Shown here: positions 1-12,897 of the stretch, one piece after another
Position numbering within the stretch: the first letter of the stretch is position 1
Layout of the letters: each line of letters starts with the position of its first letter
Assembly: GCF_022201045.2 (NCBI RefSeq)
Contig: NC_068562.1
Span: forward strand, 11,035,001-11,099,000
DNA length: 64,000 nucleotides
Direction: 5' to 3'
From: Citrus sinensis
Lineage: Eukaryota; Streptophyta; Magnoliopsida; Sapindales; Rutaceae
Notes under the pieces: model-generated
Told to the model about the DNA's origin: nothing
Databases searched by the model: none
Seen by the model: the letters and a program-made list of their open reading frames with translations, nothing else
Translations under genes and position numbers: made by a program

Positions 1-918
1 ATGTTATTATTAATAGTATTTTGTTCTAAGAAGTAATTTTAATTGAGATAAAATTACTGCTAAAATGAAGACAATGATAGGGTCTTATAAGTTATTAAGA
101 TAAAATTAAAGGTGATCACGAGGCTGAATAGAAAACTACTACTATCTTGATTTAAATGCAAAGAGCCAAAAAGTACTAATGACTTCTGTGCATGTGTCGA
201 GTTCCCATTGAGGGTGAAGCGCGATGGACTCTACAGCTTAGCTTCTGCCAATCGGACCTTGATGCACTCTCCATTTCTGAGATTGATATTTCACATTTTC
301 ACTGAGTTGGTCACGGACCCACTCAGGGACCAACTTTGACACTTTAAGCCCTTAGTAAAATATTAATTAAGCCCCCACTGATTTGGTTTTTTTCTATATT
401 TGAGTTGAATGATAAAGTTTGTTTGAAATATGTCCCCTGAGAAAGTACCATATAATTTAATAGTTACCCATAATAATTCTAAAATCACAAAAAATAAGTT
501 AAGTGATCAATATATATATTTTAAATTCTTCAAACAACTTTTTTTACTTTTTTTTTTCCTGTTAAGGCTTTTAAATAAAATATAATATATGACTCCCATC
601 ATCTTGTTATAGAAGAATGAAATTACATAAATTTTATCATTCAAAAAATTTATATCTCTACAAACAGTTCAATAATCAATAATGAACTTTAAACAACCTG
701 AGAAGCTCATCAATCGAACAGAACAAGGAAAAATTGAAAGAAATTAATAAAATATCTACCATATACATAGAAAACCACAAGGTTATATATGTCGAGTACT
801 ATATATAGCTAGCTAAGTCAAGTATTGAATTGACTTTCGTATATAGAATTCAATTATATTACTCAATTGATAAAATTGATTTTGCTTGTCTCGACAAATC
901 AAATAATATACACCAATA

Positions 919-1247
919 GGAGACCTTAATTCAAGTCAAGAGATTGAGCAGGATCAGCTAAATTTTTACTTGTCAACGTTAATAAAAACATAATAGAGCT
1001 ATGGAGATAGTCATGCGCATGTGTTTGACAGGTCACATACAAATCAAATTCGGCACCCTTTATTGATATAAATTTTCATCTAAATAGAAGACTTAATTCA
1101 AGTCAAAAGATAGAGCAGGATCAGCTAACTTTCCCTGTCAACATTAACGAAAACATAATGGGGCTATGAGGTAGTCATGATGTATGGCAGGTCACATACA
1201 AATCAAATACGGCAGCACCTTCTATTGATGTAATTTTCATCTAAATA
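919..1247. repeat. Tandem duplication of about 165 bp
   Basis: Two adjacent diverged copies lie at about 919-1086 and 1087-1247. Shared blocks in the same order include TTAATTCAAGTCAA, GAGCAGGATCAGCTAA, GTCACATACAAATCAAAT and ATTTTCATCTAAATA. Several substitutions and small indels separate them, so the duplication is not very recent. No coding content is seen. Confidence 0.85.
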
Positions 1248-3093
1248 TATATGCATTAATTTAGTAACCAATATTTAATTCTTTGACATAATCATATATG
1301 CGACTGATTCCTATGCTTCCTCTCACTTGCATGCACATGCCCTAAATATTTTCTAATTAATGCCGTTGTTGCCGACCAACAAATAAACAGAAGCAAAGAG
1401 AAAATGGTAAAATAATCTTATGATTATATCAACGAAACTTAAGGAAGAATCAATGGCACATGGGTTGCTTAGGATAAGATCTGAATTATCCCTTTAAGTT
1501 TTAACAATGAAATTTTTTTTTTTTATTGATTCTGCACATTAATTAGATCTGATGTTTTTTCTGTTGATCCCCACGAGCTGACAAATCAGAGAATATTGAT
1601 TACTTTAAATGAGAATTCAAATTTTTACATTATATTATTGAAGAGTATTTTGTTGTTAATTTATTTTTATTTTCATTTAACTTTGATCCATGCATGCATG
1701 GACCTTGGACACCAGTCACCTTCTCAGAAGATGCAGGCAGACAGCACATTATCAGAACCATGTGATTTCGTTACTAGTGATGGAGCTATATTTCAGTCAT
1801 TTCACTTCACATTTTCTTCTATATTTTCATTTTAAATCAATTACAAATGAATATTGTTAATTATGCTTTTGGGTCTAGCGATCACACTCGGCTGGATAAT
1901 AAGATTTAATCCAAAACCCTTTGTATGGATATCTCTATAACAGAAAATTAAATTCACAGATCACAAAATAGGCCATCTGTGTTGGATGATCCATATCACG
2001 AAACCAGATAAGTTTTCTAGGTGAGGAAAAAATATTAGACAAATTTAAATACTTTCAAGCTTAAACTTTTATCTTGCGTAACCTAACAAATTCACAGCTA
2101 AAATATTGAAAGGAAAAAAATTGTTTTCGAAAATTGTATAGCGATTGTGAATATATGAAAGTCTTCTAATTGTATAATTGTATCACATATGATTTCCTTA
2201 AAAACAAAAATTCTAATATCTGAATTTGAGGATATATATATATAATAAAAAACCTGCAAATTAGACAATTATTAAGGCAGAAATGGGTTTCAACCTCAAC
2301 CAGCATAATGCATGTAAGTGCAGCAGCCTGCCCCTGCATCCATGTGGCTTTGAATAGCATGTCTTCAACCTTCACCAGAAAAGACCAAATCTCAAGATTA
2401 ATTAATTTAATTTAAATGATCGATGCCGATTATTCATTTTGTTTCTAGCTGTAAATATCTGCTAATTACGCTTCATTATTTTAAAATCACACGCTCTCAC
2501 AAATTTGTAAGCCCAAGATATATATTCCAGTCCCTTAATCGCGGCAGCTGATTGACTAGTGAAGTGATTAACTCATGCTGGTGTAATATTAATAACTTGC
2601 AGTTTCATTTTTAATAGTTATTTACATAATTTATTTAAAATATTGAGTTAAAGTATCCCCTGTGCAATTTTACGTCAAAATTTCCAATTTTTGTTAAAAT
2701 TTTGGAAAAATCACCAATAGTTTCTGTCGTACTCATGTCTTGAACCACCGCGATTCAGTGATTAATGGTACTTAATTAACTTCTTATTCTTTGATTACAG
2801 ATTAAAAAATAAATAAAAGCAAGTTAAAGAAGTGATTTCTATTTTCTTGGTCATCGTATTAAAAGAACATAGAATGAGGGTGCATGTTTTGTGTCAGACT
2901 TGTTAGTCTTGAACATGGTCTTGGCAATAATTTTATAATTATATATATATTCAGCTCTGAAACCTGCATGGATATATTTTCGAGTGGCAACGATGCAATT
3001 TTGATAAAAGCTAGTGGCTTTCTATTATTCTGAATCACATAAAAGCCGTAGCTCTCCCCACTTCTGATCTTCACACTTACATGTTGCACTTGC

Positions 3094-3124
3094 ATCCCTC
3101 TCCCTCTCCCTCTCCCTCTCCCTC
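3094..3124 (+). repeat. CCCTCT hexamer microsatellite in the DUF642 leader
   Basis: About five head-to-tail TCCCTC units are followed by a further CT-rich stretch ending about 40 bases before the start codon at 3189. CT-rich leaders are common in plant 5' UTRs; length variation here is likely. Confidence 0.85.
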
Positions 3125-3188
3125 ACTTTCTTTCTCTCATCTCTCTCTGAATTTGTGAATATCTCTACGGCACAAACATAAATACATA

Positions 3189-6048
3189 ATGTACAGAATC
3201 TCCGTGCTCTTAGTTCTTCTTTGTGCCACCTGTCACGTAGTGTTATCAGTCACCGATGGTAAGCTCTCAAATTTAATATTTGTGTTCATTTTTATAATTT
3301 TGTTCGGTAATTTATGTTGCATATTGTTAGATGGCTAGCTTGATAGCAGATCCCATGCATGTTCCTTGAGAAAAGAGGAAAAAAAAATGCTTAACAAATA
3401 TATATGATCTCCTAGAAAGTTTTTGTTAGCTAGATCTCATTCAAACAAGACTATTTTTGTTCTTGTTATTACCATCGCAGAATGCGACTAAACAGGTTAT
3501 GATTTTAAACTTTGCTCATTATTTTGTATGAAGCAACCTTGTAGAATCAATTCTGAACATTTATGGTAGTGCCTACTTAATACCCGCCGGTATATTGTAA
3601 GTGGTAGAGTGGTCTTGCTGCCATGATTCACTGAGATTCAACCCTAATTCGGTAAAAAAAAAAAAATTTTTTTTTAGGTGGCCAACGTGACAAGTCAGTA
3701 AAATTCAGTAAAATGTAATAAAAAAATAAAAGTTTAAAATTTAGGTAATTATTAGAACTATTCTGATTTGGGGATTCCTAAGTACCAATTTCTTAATTCT
3801 ATTATGGTTTAATTTTTTTTGTGTCTTTATTGTTTTTAAATGGACTTTGTACCCTTTTTTTTTATTTAATAAATTTTTACCTTGACGTTTATTTAAAAAA
3901 AAAATTCTGGAGATATATGGTGAGTGTTAGCTAAAATTTTTGTATACAGTAGATAAATTTAATCAGATATTACAAATAAATTAAAGAGTATTTTTAATTA
4001 AATAACGATTAAAATTTAACTCTATAAGCTATTTCTAATACTGTAATTACTAATCACAACATCATAAAAAAGACCTAGTAGCTCGGCAACGAATAGCTAA
4101 GTCTTTTTCATAAAATAAAGTTAGCATTAGCAACAGACCCTGTACAAGTTGTGTCAGTCGTCAGTCCTCACCCTGATTTCAATTTCTATTTATTGCCTGT
4201 ATTTATTTTCATGTGCTTTGGTCGTTCGACGGCAATTAATAGAAGAGATTTGAAAACTTGGCCAATTTTAGGGGAATCTGGGCCTTACACGTGGTGGGCC
4301 CCATTAACCTTTGATGATAATAATGATATAGATTGGACCACTTCATGAATGATGATGTAAATGAAGCCTTTTTATCAGGACGTAGGTACGATACACTGAT
4401 CAATGTAAATATAGCAATTTAATAGGCAGTGGGGTTCACGTAATTTTTGTATGAGACGATAAGTTATAATTTATTTTAATTAAATGACTAGAATACTCCT
4501 GTGACGGCATTGAATAATAAAACACAGAAAGGTAGCATGTCACTTTTGTCATTTACTAATTTTAGAAAGCATATTAATTATATAACCCTGTCCTCTTTTT
4601 TTTTCGATATTTAATCGTGCACAGAACATGTGATGACACCATGGCAACAGCGATGAATTAGATTTGAAGCAAAAAAACATATCGGATTAATTTGCTTCTT
4701 GTTTAAATACTTATATTTGATTGATTAACTTACATGCGTTAAATTTCAGGATTATTACCAAATGGTAACTTTGAGTACGGTCCAAAGCGGTCACAAATGA
4801 AAGGCACAGTAGTAACACACCCAAATGCCATACCAAACTGGCAAATCTCCGGCTACGTAGAGTACATAAAATCCGGCCACAAGCAAGGCGACATGCTGCT
4901 CATCGTCCCTGAAGGAGTCTTCGCCGTGCGGTTAGGCAACGAGGCATCGATCAAGCAGAACATTAAGGTCACCAAGGGCAGGTTTTACTCTATGACATTC
5001 AGTGCAGCCCGCACTTGTGCTCAAGAAGAGAAGCTCAATGTCTCAGTTTCACCAAACTTGGAAACGAACGACTGGGCAATCTTGCCAATGCAAACAATGT
5101 ATAGTAACAACGGCTGGGATTCTTATGCGTGGGCTTTTGTTGCTGATGCTGAAGAAGTTGAGATTACAATTCACAATCCTGGAGTCGAGGAAGACCCAGC
5201 TTGTGGCCCTCTTATTGATTCTGTTGCTTTGAAGGTTTTGTATCCTCCTAAACGTACTGGAGGTAACTTTTCTATCTCTCATTCTCAAATCTCAATTACA
5301 ACTGATCAAAATAATTCTAGTGGCGGAGCAAAAATCTTTTATCTGGGGTTATCTAATTTGTTGTAAATTAACCAATTCGGATCCAAATATGATAAAAGTT
5401 AATTTAGAGGTTAAATGTACAAAAGATGTAGGGGTCTTTATGTAATGAACTATGACTAACGGGGTCAAACTGTAAATAGTTCTAATTTTGGGTTGCTATT
5501 TTGCAGTCAACATATTGAAGAATGGAAATTTTGAGGAGGGACCGTATGTGTTCCCTAATGCATCATGGGGGGTCCTAATCCCACCCAAGATCGAAGATGA
5601 TCACAGCCCTCTCCCAGGATGGATCATTGAATCCCTTAAAGCCGTCAAGTACATTGACCTCAAACACTTCTTCGTCCCCGAGGGCAGACGTGCCATCGAA
5701 CTCGTGGCCGGAAAAGAGAGTGCGTTGACACAAGTTGTCAAGACCGAGGTCAACAAGACCTACGCCCTCTCATTTGCCGTCGGCGACGCCGGCAACGGCT
5801 GCGCCGGGACGTTGGGCGTAGAAGCTTATGCTGGCAGAGAAAACGTTAAGGTAACGTATGCGTCCAAGGGCAAAGGTGGATTCAAGAAAGCCTTGCTTAG
5901 GTTCAAGGCCGTGTCACCGCGCACACGCATCATGTTCCTCAGTACATTCTACAACATGCAAAGCGACAGTTCGGGGTCGCTGTGTGGCCCCGTGATTGAT
6001 GATGTTAAGTTGCTTGTTGCTCATAAGATACGATCACTACGTGTGTGA
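3189..6048 (+). CDS. DUF642 cell-wall protein
   Basis: This is a plant-specific DUF642 protein of the BIIDXI / At5g11420 type, a secreted cell-wall protein; family members are reported to bind cell-wall polysaccharides or pectin methylesterase. Three exons join in frame: 3189-3258, 4750-5262 and 5507-6048, giving 374 aa, the usual family length. Residues 1-20 form a hydrophobic signal peptide (MYRISVLLVLLCATCHVVLS). Two homologous galactose-binding-like halves follow, each opening with the NGNFE motif (NGNFEYGP in exon 2, NGNFEEGPY at the start of exon 3), so the exon border separates the two domains. Conserved Cys and CGP(L/V)ID motifs are present in both halves (ACGPLIDSVAL and LCGPVIDDVKL). 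Intron 1 is long (1491 bp) and holds no clear gene; a short open frame at 4151-4348 inside it is not coding. The protein ends after a basic tail, RSLRV. The substrate is not visible from sequence. Confidence 0.93.
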
Positions 6049-8327
6049 TTGAAAAAGATTTGATCAGCATCGGCACAAGGGCATTATTGACTTAATATTT
6101 CTTGTTGTTGGACTATTACTTGAATGTTCCAAGCACTTTGTGAACTATACATGATGTTATTGTACTTTAATTAGGATTCTTGTAATAGTGGCAAGAGTGT
6201 TAATGATCAGTTTACATTTCGTAATTTATGTGCCGGGATAAAGAACCAAAGCATCTGTTATTTTAAAACACGTCTAAATTTTCTTGAGTATCAACTTTTT
6301 TATTGATCTTATGATTTTATGTTTGATGGTTGTTTGATTTTGAAAATATGAATATTTTTAATTATTTAATTAATTAAATAATATTTTAATCATAATTAAT
6401 TAAAAAATTATAATTAAAATATAAGAGAGGTTTCGATTAATTTTGTCAAATAAGGAGGTTTTACTTTTTTATTTTTTCCTTTATGCGTCAATAGTTAATT
6501 TTGTGACATTGATTGTGCCGCTTCATTTGTTAGAGAGGCCGTATCTTTATTTATTTTATTATTTGTTGAAAGAGGCCTTATCTTGCAATTAAATACTTTA
6601 GAATTGGAATCTTCTGCCTGTGATTTTCAATTGTAGGACCACTTGTACTCATCACTACATCAAAAGTCATTCTTTCACGGAGAACAACGCCCTTGTGGGC
6701 TGTGCACTGTCTCCTTACGTTACGTGTTTGTCGCGTAATTGGATTGAATTAATTTTTAATATTAAATTCAATTAGATTATATTAAATTAAATCGAATTAT
6801 TTATAATATTGCCTTTTATTTAGTATAATACTGAATAGGATTATATTAAATTAAATTTAATGAAGTAAAAATAACTATCTATAAATATTTTAATTATTTT
6901 AAAATTATATCACTAATTGCTGAATTTAATAAATAATACACAATAATATTATAAATGAATCAATTACTAATTTTTTATGTTTAGTATTATTCCATAGTTT
7001 CTATCTATTATTGAACAAAATTTTATTATTGATATCAAATTTGGCTTAAAATTAGATATGAGAATTAGTCTTATCTAAACTTACGAAAAAAAATAGGGAC
7101 TAATAATCCCAAAATCTTTGGATTACAAAATTGGATTAATTTATTGATCCTTAACAGTCAAACATGACATTAGATAAGAAAAAAATAATTATCGTGAAAT
7201 TTAGTCTAATCTTGTTTAATCACAAAAAAAAAAACGTAGTTTTAATAGTTTATGGTAAAAGCCCCTTTAGTCTTATATTTTGAGACTAATGCTCATTTAG
7301 TTCTTATATTTTAAAAACTACCTCAAAACATCATTGTCATTACATTAGCGACACACTTGTTGTTACTTTCTGTTTGCTTTAGTAATAATATCTTTTTACA
7401 ATAATGTTTCTTTTTTAACATTAATAAAAAAATTAAATTGCCAAATTAACCCAAAAAATAATAAATATGTGTGTGTGTTGTTTTCATTTCATTTTTGGGT
7501 TAATTTGGTAATTTTAAAATAATATCCCAAAAAAGAAATATTATTGGAAAAGAATATTAGTATAAAAGCAAACAAAATCATCAGAGATATTTTAAAATAT
7601 TTTTCATAATAGAAGTATTAAATAAACATTAACCTCAAAATATAGGGATAAAATGAGATTATACTTATTATCTAATTCAAAATTTTCAGATTCCTATTTC
7701 TTTTTTTTTTCTCCATTGAGGATAGAAAACATCTTATCAAATAGAGTGCGATTGTTGGCTGCAAATACTTCTTAAAACATATTTAATAATTTTATAATTT
7801 TAATCTTTATTGAAATTACATATAGGATAATTTCTAATAAAACTCCCAATCGAAAGTCAAATAATTTTTTAAAAAAAATTCTAATATTTTAGAATTTAAA
7901 AATATTTTTTTTCTTCTAATTTCTAAATAAGTGAGGAATTTACCACCATTGGCTTTAATAGAGATATTTAAAACCCATTTTTTTTCTTTTAAACGGAATA
8001 AACTCTGATATTGAAATGGGATTTAATAATAAAAATAAATAAAAATTAGAAAATTAGATTACACTAATAAAATTTAATTAAAAATATTTTTATCTTTGAT
8101 GGAGGAATTAAAAAAATTAATTTTTTAATTTTTAAAAATATTTTAATAAAATTAATTAAAAATATGGGTGTTAAGAGTGCTAATGGTCCCACCTATCATG
8201 TAACACTTTTTGATTCGTTACCTCTCCACAAATCTAATTATAATTTCATAAATTAAAAGTCGGAAATTTCTAAGAAGTTGCTTTAGGGCTCCCTCAACTT
8301 AAAACCTAGTTTCTGAGCAACAACAAA
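6049..8327. other. AT-rich intergenic DNA
   Basis: The 3' flank of the DUF642 gene is followed by about 2 kb of very AT-rich DNA with many short palindromes (for example around 6360-6420). No coding region is supported. It contains a foldback element at about 7255-7665, listed separately. Confidence 0.6.
7255..7665. mobile_element. Foldback (MITE-like) inverted-repeat element
   Basis: A near-palindrome of about 410 bp. The left arm runs inward from about 7255 and the right arm outward to about 7665, with the centre near the GT run at 7470-7480. Matching blocks on opposite strands include AAATTGCCAAATTAACCCAAAA against TTTTGGGTTAATTTGGTAATTT, and TATATTTTGAG near the left end against its complement CTCAAAATATA near the right end. 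No clear target-site duplication was found, so the superfamily is open. Confidence 0.7.
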
Positions 8328-9800
8328 ATGAATCGGCTGCACAAAATTCAGATGGGGCTCACAAGAGTGCAAGCCTTGGAGACTGAAGTTGATGATCTTG
8401 GAGGTTACTACTTCATGAACGACAAGTCAAGCTATGAGTTTGGGAAGAAATTGGCCAAAAAGCTTCAAGTTTTATCTAATTTGAAGGAAGAAGAAAATTA
8501 CGAGGATGTGGCTGATAGATTATCGGAAGATTCTGTTGATGACAGACCTGTTGAAACAACAAAAGTAGGTTTGCAATTGACATTTGACGAAGCTTGGAGA
8601 TGTAAGAAGAAATGGCAATAATTGGCCCTTTTGGCGTGGAAGGAGTTGGCAAAATTACTTCATTATCAAAACCATATCCTGAATTTTTAGGTATGAAAAA
8701 GAATTGTATATCCTCTTTTAAAATTCAGCTATGATAGTTTGACTAACAACAATTTTAGCTCCTAATTAAAAAATTAAGGGGATAATTGATTGTTGGATTG
8801 GTGAGGGAATTTTAGATGGTTTTGATAAAGTGGAGCATAAAACAGAGGATGTTATATTGTTAACAGTTTTCTTCATGCATGTTTATTAGAAGAAGAGGAA
8901 ATTTTTTTAATTAAAATGCATGATGTTGTTCGCGATATGGCATTATGAATAGCATGTAAAATTGATATGAAGTGGGAAAATTTTTTAATTCATGTAGATG
9001 GGTTAATTGAAGCATGAAAGGTTGAGAAGTAGAAAGGGGTGAGAATTTTTAGGAGATCACGGATGATTTTATAGTAGGCCTTTGTTAGAGTTTGAAATCT
9101 TTCATAGTACTGCTGTTTATCTTCCCGTAATTCCACTAGAATTGATGTTCAATTTTTTATTGTTACAATTCTTAAGATTGATCAACTAGGTTCTTCAGAG
9201 GATGAATATGGTATTCTGTATGGTATTCTCTTCAAATTTCAAAGAGGTTTAATTTTTTATGGAGAAACTGAACCTTGAGAAGTTTCCATACTGTACAAGG
9301 ATGTCTGAACTCTTAGAAGAGCTGTAATCGATCCTTATGGCCTTCAATACTTCGTAGAGTTCAACACACTTAATGTTTCATCCTTAGCACATATGAAACA
9401 TCTCTATAAACTCATTTTGAAGTTTGGAAGAGTTGGAGTTTGATTACACAGGGTAAGCACCAAAACCAATAGACTGGTATTTTTGGTACCTTTTACTGAG
9501 TTAAACTGTGAGACGTAACTTGGCTTATTGTCGCTGCAAATCCTAAGAGTATTCGGATATGAGATTGCTATGATGTGGGTAAAATAATCAGTGTACGGGA
9601 AAATTAGTTGAAGTTCAAGTAATTAATTGCTGCAAATGTAAACCCATTTGCAATGTCTTGCATTTTGATATCTCTGAAACCTGGAGAGCGTCTACTGCAA
9701 TCCCTGCTATTCTCACAAACTTTAGGAAAAGGTGATGGATGAATTCCAAGGCTTAAGAAGCTTCCACTTGCTGGAGCAGAGCTTAAACAGATGAGTTGTA
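8328..9800 (+). pseudogene. Broken CC-NB-LRR (RPS5-like) pseudogene
   Basis: Remains of an NLR related to the intact gene at 14308-16953. The open piece at 8328-8621 matches the middle of the coiled-coil region (LTRVQALETEVDDL, SSYEFGKKLAKKL). A degenerate P-loop follows near 8610-8660 (GVEGVGKI in place of GMGGVGKTT). Winged-helix/ARC2 remnants come next near 8780 (IIDCWIGEGIL) and the MHD region near 8920 (KMHDVVRDMAL followed by a stop), so most of the NB-ARC between P-loop and ARC2 is missing. LRR remnants with several stops reach about 9800. The 5' end of the coiled coil is also absent. It cannot encode a full receptor. Confidence 0.88.
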
Positions 9801-10479
9801 ACAGAATTTCAACAATTTTTATTTATTTAAAAGAACTTATTTTCTACTGTCACTTGTATTATCTATCACATGTAATATGTTTGTGTTGCAGCTGAGGAGC
9901 TATTTCTCTTTCAATTGATTATGTATCTCTGTTGGATTCTTGAAATTGGACTTGTTTATTAACTAATCGTTTCCTCTGTTTGAGATTCAATTATTAGCTA
10001 GCTGTCTTTGTTTTACTTGTTTTTCTTTTTCTTTCAAAAATAAAATAAATAAAAATTAGGTCTGGCAAACGACTTCTGGCTTCTAGAAACAATTGCCATT
10101 TAAGATATGTGACAATTTCACACCGTTTGTTTCATTTGATAATTCACCAAGAAGAGTGAACTCTGAAGGAATTTACAATATACCCTTTTCAAAACTATAA
10201 ATTAAGCCAGCATTACTGTTCTAAAACTTGTGATGAATTAAGTGTAAAACTGGAGTATGCAGTATGAGTTTTTGGTTCAAACGAGTGCTCGAACAAGTAT
10301 TAAATACTAAATAGAAACCAGAGGTTGACATTGGAACCATGGAACTTAGTGTTTTCAGCTCAAATTATTGTCTATAAGAGCTCCTAAACTCTGGGATCTC
10401 ACTCTTGGGACCCAAACAGCAAATTCATTTTCTCTCAAGATATCTATTTTTTTAATTAAAAAATTTTAATGGAGGCTTT

Positions 10480-11507
10480 TAAAAATAACAATTTAAAGCT
10501 AAAATCTGCTCCCGATTGTTAGAACTATTGCTCTCGTTCCAAGTTTGTAAGTAAAAGTAAGTTTCTTACCCAATGTTGCTTTTGTTTAATTCTTTTTTTT
10601 TTTTTTTAAATCTTTGAACTAATAAATGTATAATACATAACTTCGAATTGTTGGAATTGTAGCTCAAGAGACGGCTGACCAGAGACTAGAGAGCAGAGCA
10701 ATATCTCAACATTAATTGAGCTCAGATCGCTTTTTTTCTAACCCGTTTAGATCGAGTTGATCCGAGCCAAAATTTGCCCATTTCTAATTTCAAATAGCAA
10801 AACCTTAAAAAAAAAAAAAAAAAAGTAAACAGTCCCTTTCCTTATGTGAAGTGATGAATCCCCTTTTAACTATCTGTACAGTCGGGACATGCGAATGACA
10901 TCAGAATCACACATTATCCACTTCCATTTTTCTAATAAATTCATTTTCAATACTACGGTATGAATATAGAGAAGCTTATTACTGTTTGCAGTTTGATTAG
11001 AATTCTGGAGCTGGCTTCTCACTTTCATTAACTGGAAGAAAGCCAATTTCCATTTACTGGATAATTTCTACTCGCATTTTCTTTCTATCTTTTGGAGTCT
11101 TCCATGTTTGTTCTGCTTAACAGCTGTTCCGACAACAATTCTCTATTTATGGCTAATTTCTACTGTATCGTGCCTATCAGTCCGAGTTACAAAAGAATGT
11201 ATTTGGCTTGGTGTTTCTTTCCTGAGAAATAGAAATACGGTGCTTGAAATGGTGGATGGTGTCTTAACTGGTTTGAGTTTCAAAAGACTACTTACGGGTA
11301 TGAGGGATGATTGTTATCGTGTTCTAAAACCTTGTGATGTTATGTTTGTATACTTTATGCAGCATGCTGGCAAATTTCTACTTGCATTTTCTTTCAATCT
11401 TTTCGAGTCTGCCATATTTGCTTAATAGCTATTTGGAAAAAAATTTCTCTACTAGTTTCTTCTTTCTGTTTTTATTTGGTTATAGTGTTTAAGTTGTCGC
11501 TGCACAG
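10480..11507. other. Spacer between NLR remnants, with a direct repeat
   Basis: No gene is supported here. Direct copies of about 70 bp lie at about 11059-11132 and 11369-11436 (both with TTTCTACT(C/T)GCATTTTCTTTC), 310 bp apart. The open frame at 11108-11425 lies across this repeat and has no recognisable family features. Confidence 0.55.
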
Positions 11508-11779
11508 GAGCTGTGATACTCAATGGGTGGGCTCCCAGGCCTATGGAAAATGGAACGGAGTCCGAGATTACAATCCTTGACATTCAAGGATCTGAGCTTG
11601 GGGATGGGGACACCAACTTGGACTTCACTGGTCCAGTTGTGGCTCTAGATGGGTAAGATCATTATCTTTTAAAAGATACATAAATTTTGATGGCATTCTG
11701 CTTTTTGCATTGATATTTTTAATTAGCATAATTTTTATTATCTTGCAGCGGAAGAAGTCCAGCGCAGCCTAAGATTAAG
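11508..11779 (+). pseudogene. Two-exon coding fragment of unknown origin, fused to NLR remnant
   Basis: Bases 11508-11652 read open for 47 codons (AVILNGWAPRPMENGTESEI, continuing to TGPVVALD). They are flanked by a good acceptor (TGCACAG) and donor (GG/GTAAG). A second exon-like piece starts at 11749 after CTTGCAG and keeps the frame (GGRSPAQPK), then runs directly into NLR-LRR remnant sequence shared with copy A. I do not recognise the source gene. No start codon or longer open frame is present, so it is probably a gene fragment moved next to the NLR remnant. Confidence 0.55.
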
Positions 11780-12560
11780 ATTGATCAATTAAGTTCTTCA
11801 AATCAAAAAGTCGAACATAGTATTCTGTTCAAAGATGGTTATTATTTTATGGATAAACTGCTTGGTTTGAAATAATATTTAGTCTTGAACCTAACCTTGA
11901 GAAGTTTCCCTACCCTACAGAGATGTTTAAACTCTTAAAAGCTAAAGAGTTGTAACCGATCCTTATGCCCTTCAATATTTTGTTTATTTAAACTCGTGTA
12001 ATGTTTCATCTATAGCACATATGAAAAATCTCATTACAGTTGGAGTTTGATTACACTGAGGGAAGTACCAAAACCAATAACTAGTGGTTTTCGTATCTTT
12101 TTTCAGTTCAGATAGAATGTTTCTCAAAATTGCAGGACAGAATAATCTCAAGGGAACTGGGATATCAGATTGCTATGATACGGAAGAAATAATCAGTGTT
12201 TGGAAAGTCAGGTAAAGCTCAAGTAATTGTTGCAAATGTAAACCCATTTGCAATTTCTTGTATTATGATATCTTCGAAACGTGGAGAGCATCTACTGCAA
12301 TTCCTGCTATTCTCACAAATTTAAGGAAACGGTGGCAGATGAATTCAAAGCTTAAGAAACATAAAGTTGTTACTAAGGGAGATCAATGTTGGTGGAAAGT
12401 ACTGCAATGGGAGGATAAAGATACTCAAAATGCTTTCCTCCTCTGTTTCATGTCCTTCTGTAACGAGGCTATCAAAACACAGATTGGAGGTTCTGGAGCA
12501 GAGTTTAGATATATGAATCACTTGTATTATCATAGATGTCTCTATTTCTTTTCCAATTGA
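11780..12560 (+). pseudogene. NLR carboxy-terminal remnant (copy B)
   Basis: LRR and C-terminal remnants of an NLR, interrupted by stops and frameshifts. The last piece is open (12258-12560) and matches the family's typical end: a W-rich block WWKVLQWEDKDTQNAFLLCF, comparable to WWANLKWEDEAAKNAFSHCW at the C-terminus of the intact gene at 14308. No NB-ARC or coiled coil is attached. It is the partner of the end of the 8328-9800 pseudogene. Confidence 0.82.
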
Positions 12561-12897
12561 TATGTATCTCTACTGGATTCTTGATTTGGATTTACTTATT
12601 GACTAATTGTTTCCTCTGATTGATTTCGATTATTAGCTATCTGTTTTGTTTTGATTTGTTTTTGGGTTTCTATTTCAAAAAAAAAAAAAAAGGAAAAATG
12701 TCAAAGTATTGGCAAATGACTTCTGGCTTCCATTAGCAATTACCATTAAAGATATTTCACCAACTCACATCATTAGTTTCATTTGATATTCACTCAAAGA
12801 AGAATGAACTCCGAAGGAATTTACAATTTGTCCACCTCAAAATTACAAATTACGCCAACATTAGTCTTTTAAAATTTTCAATGAATTAAGCCTAAAT

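Larger units (their letters stand above)
1..3188. other. Intergenic DNA upstream of the DUF642 gene
   Basis: This AT-rich stretch shows no convincing coding region. Short open frames (for example at 1596-1835 and 2166-2375) have low-complexity translations and no family features. It holds a diverged tandem duplication at about 919-1247 (listed separately). The last 100 bases before the DUF642 start form a pyrimidine-rich leader with a CCCTCT hexamer run. Confidence 0.6.

Noticed and set aside
4151-4348. 65-aa open frame within DUF642 intron 1
   Set aside because: It lies in an intron between frame-compatible exons and has no family features or codon bias.
11108-11425. 105-aa open frame
   Set aside because: It straddles a 310-bp-spaced direct repeat, has no family features, and lies among NLR debris.
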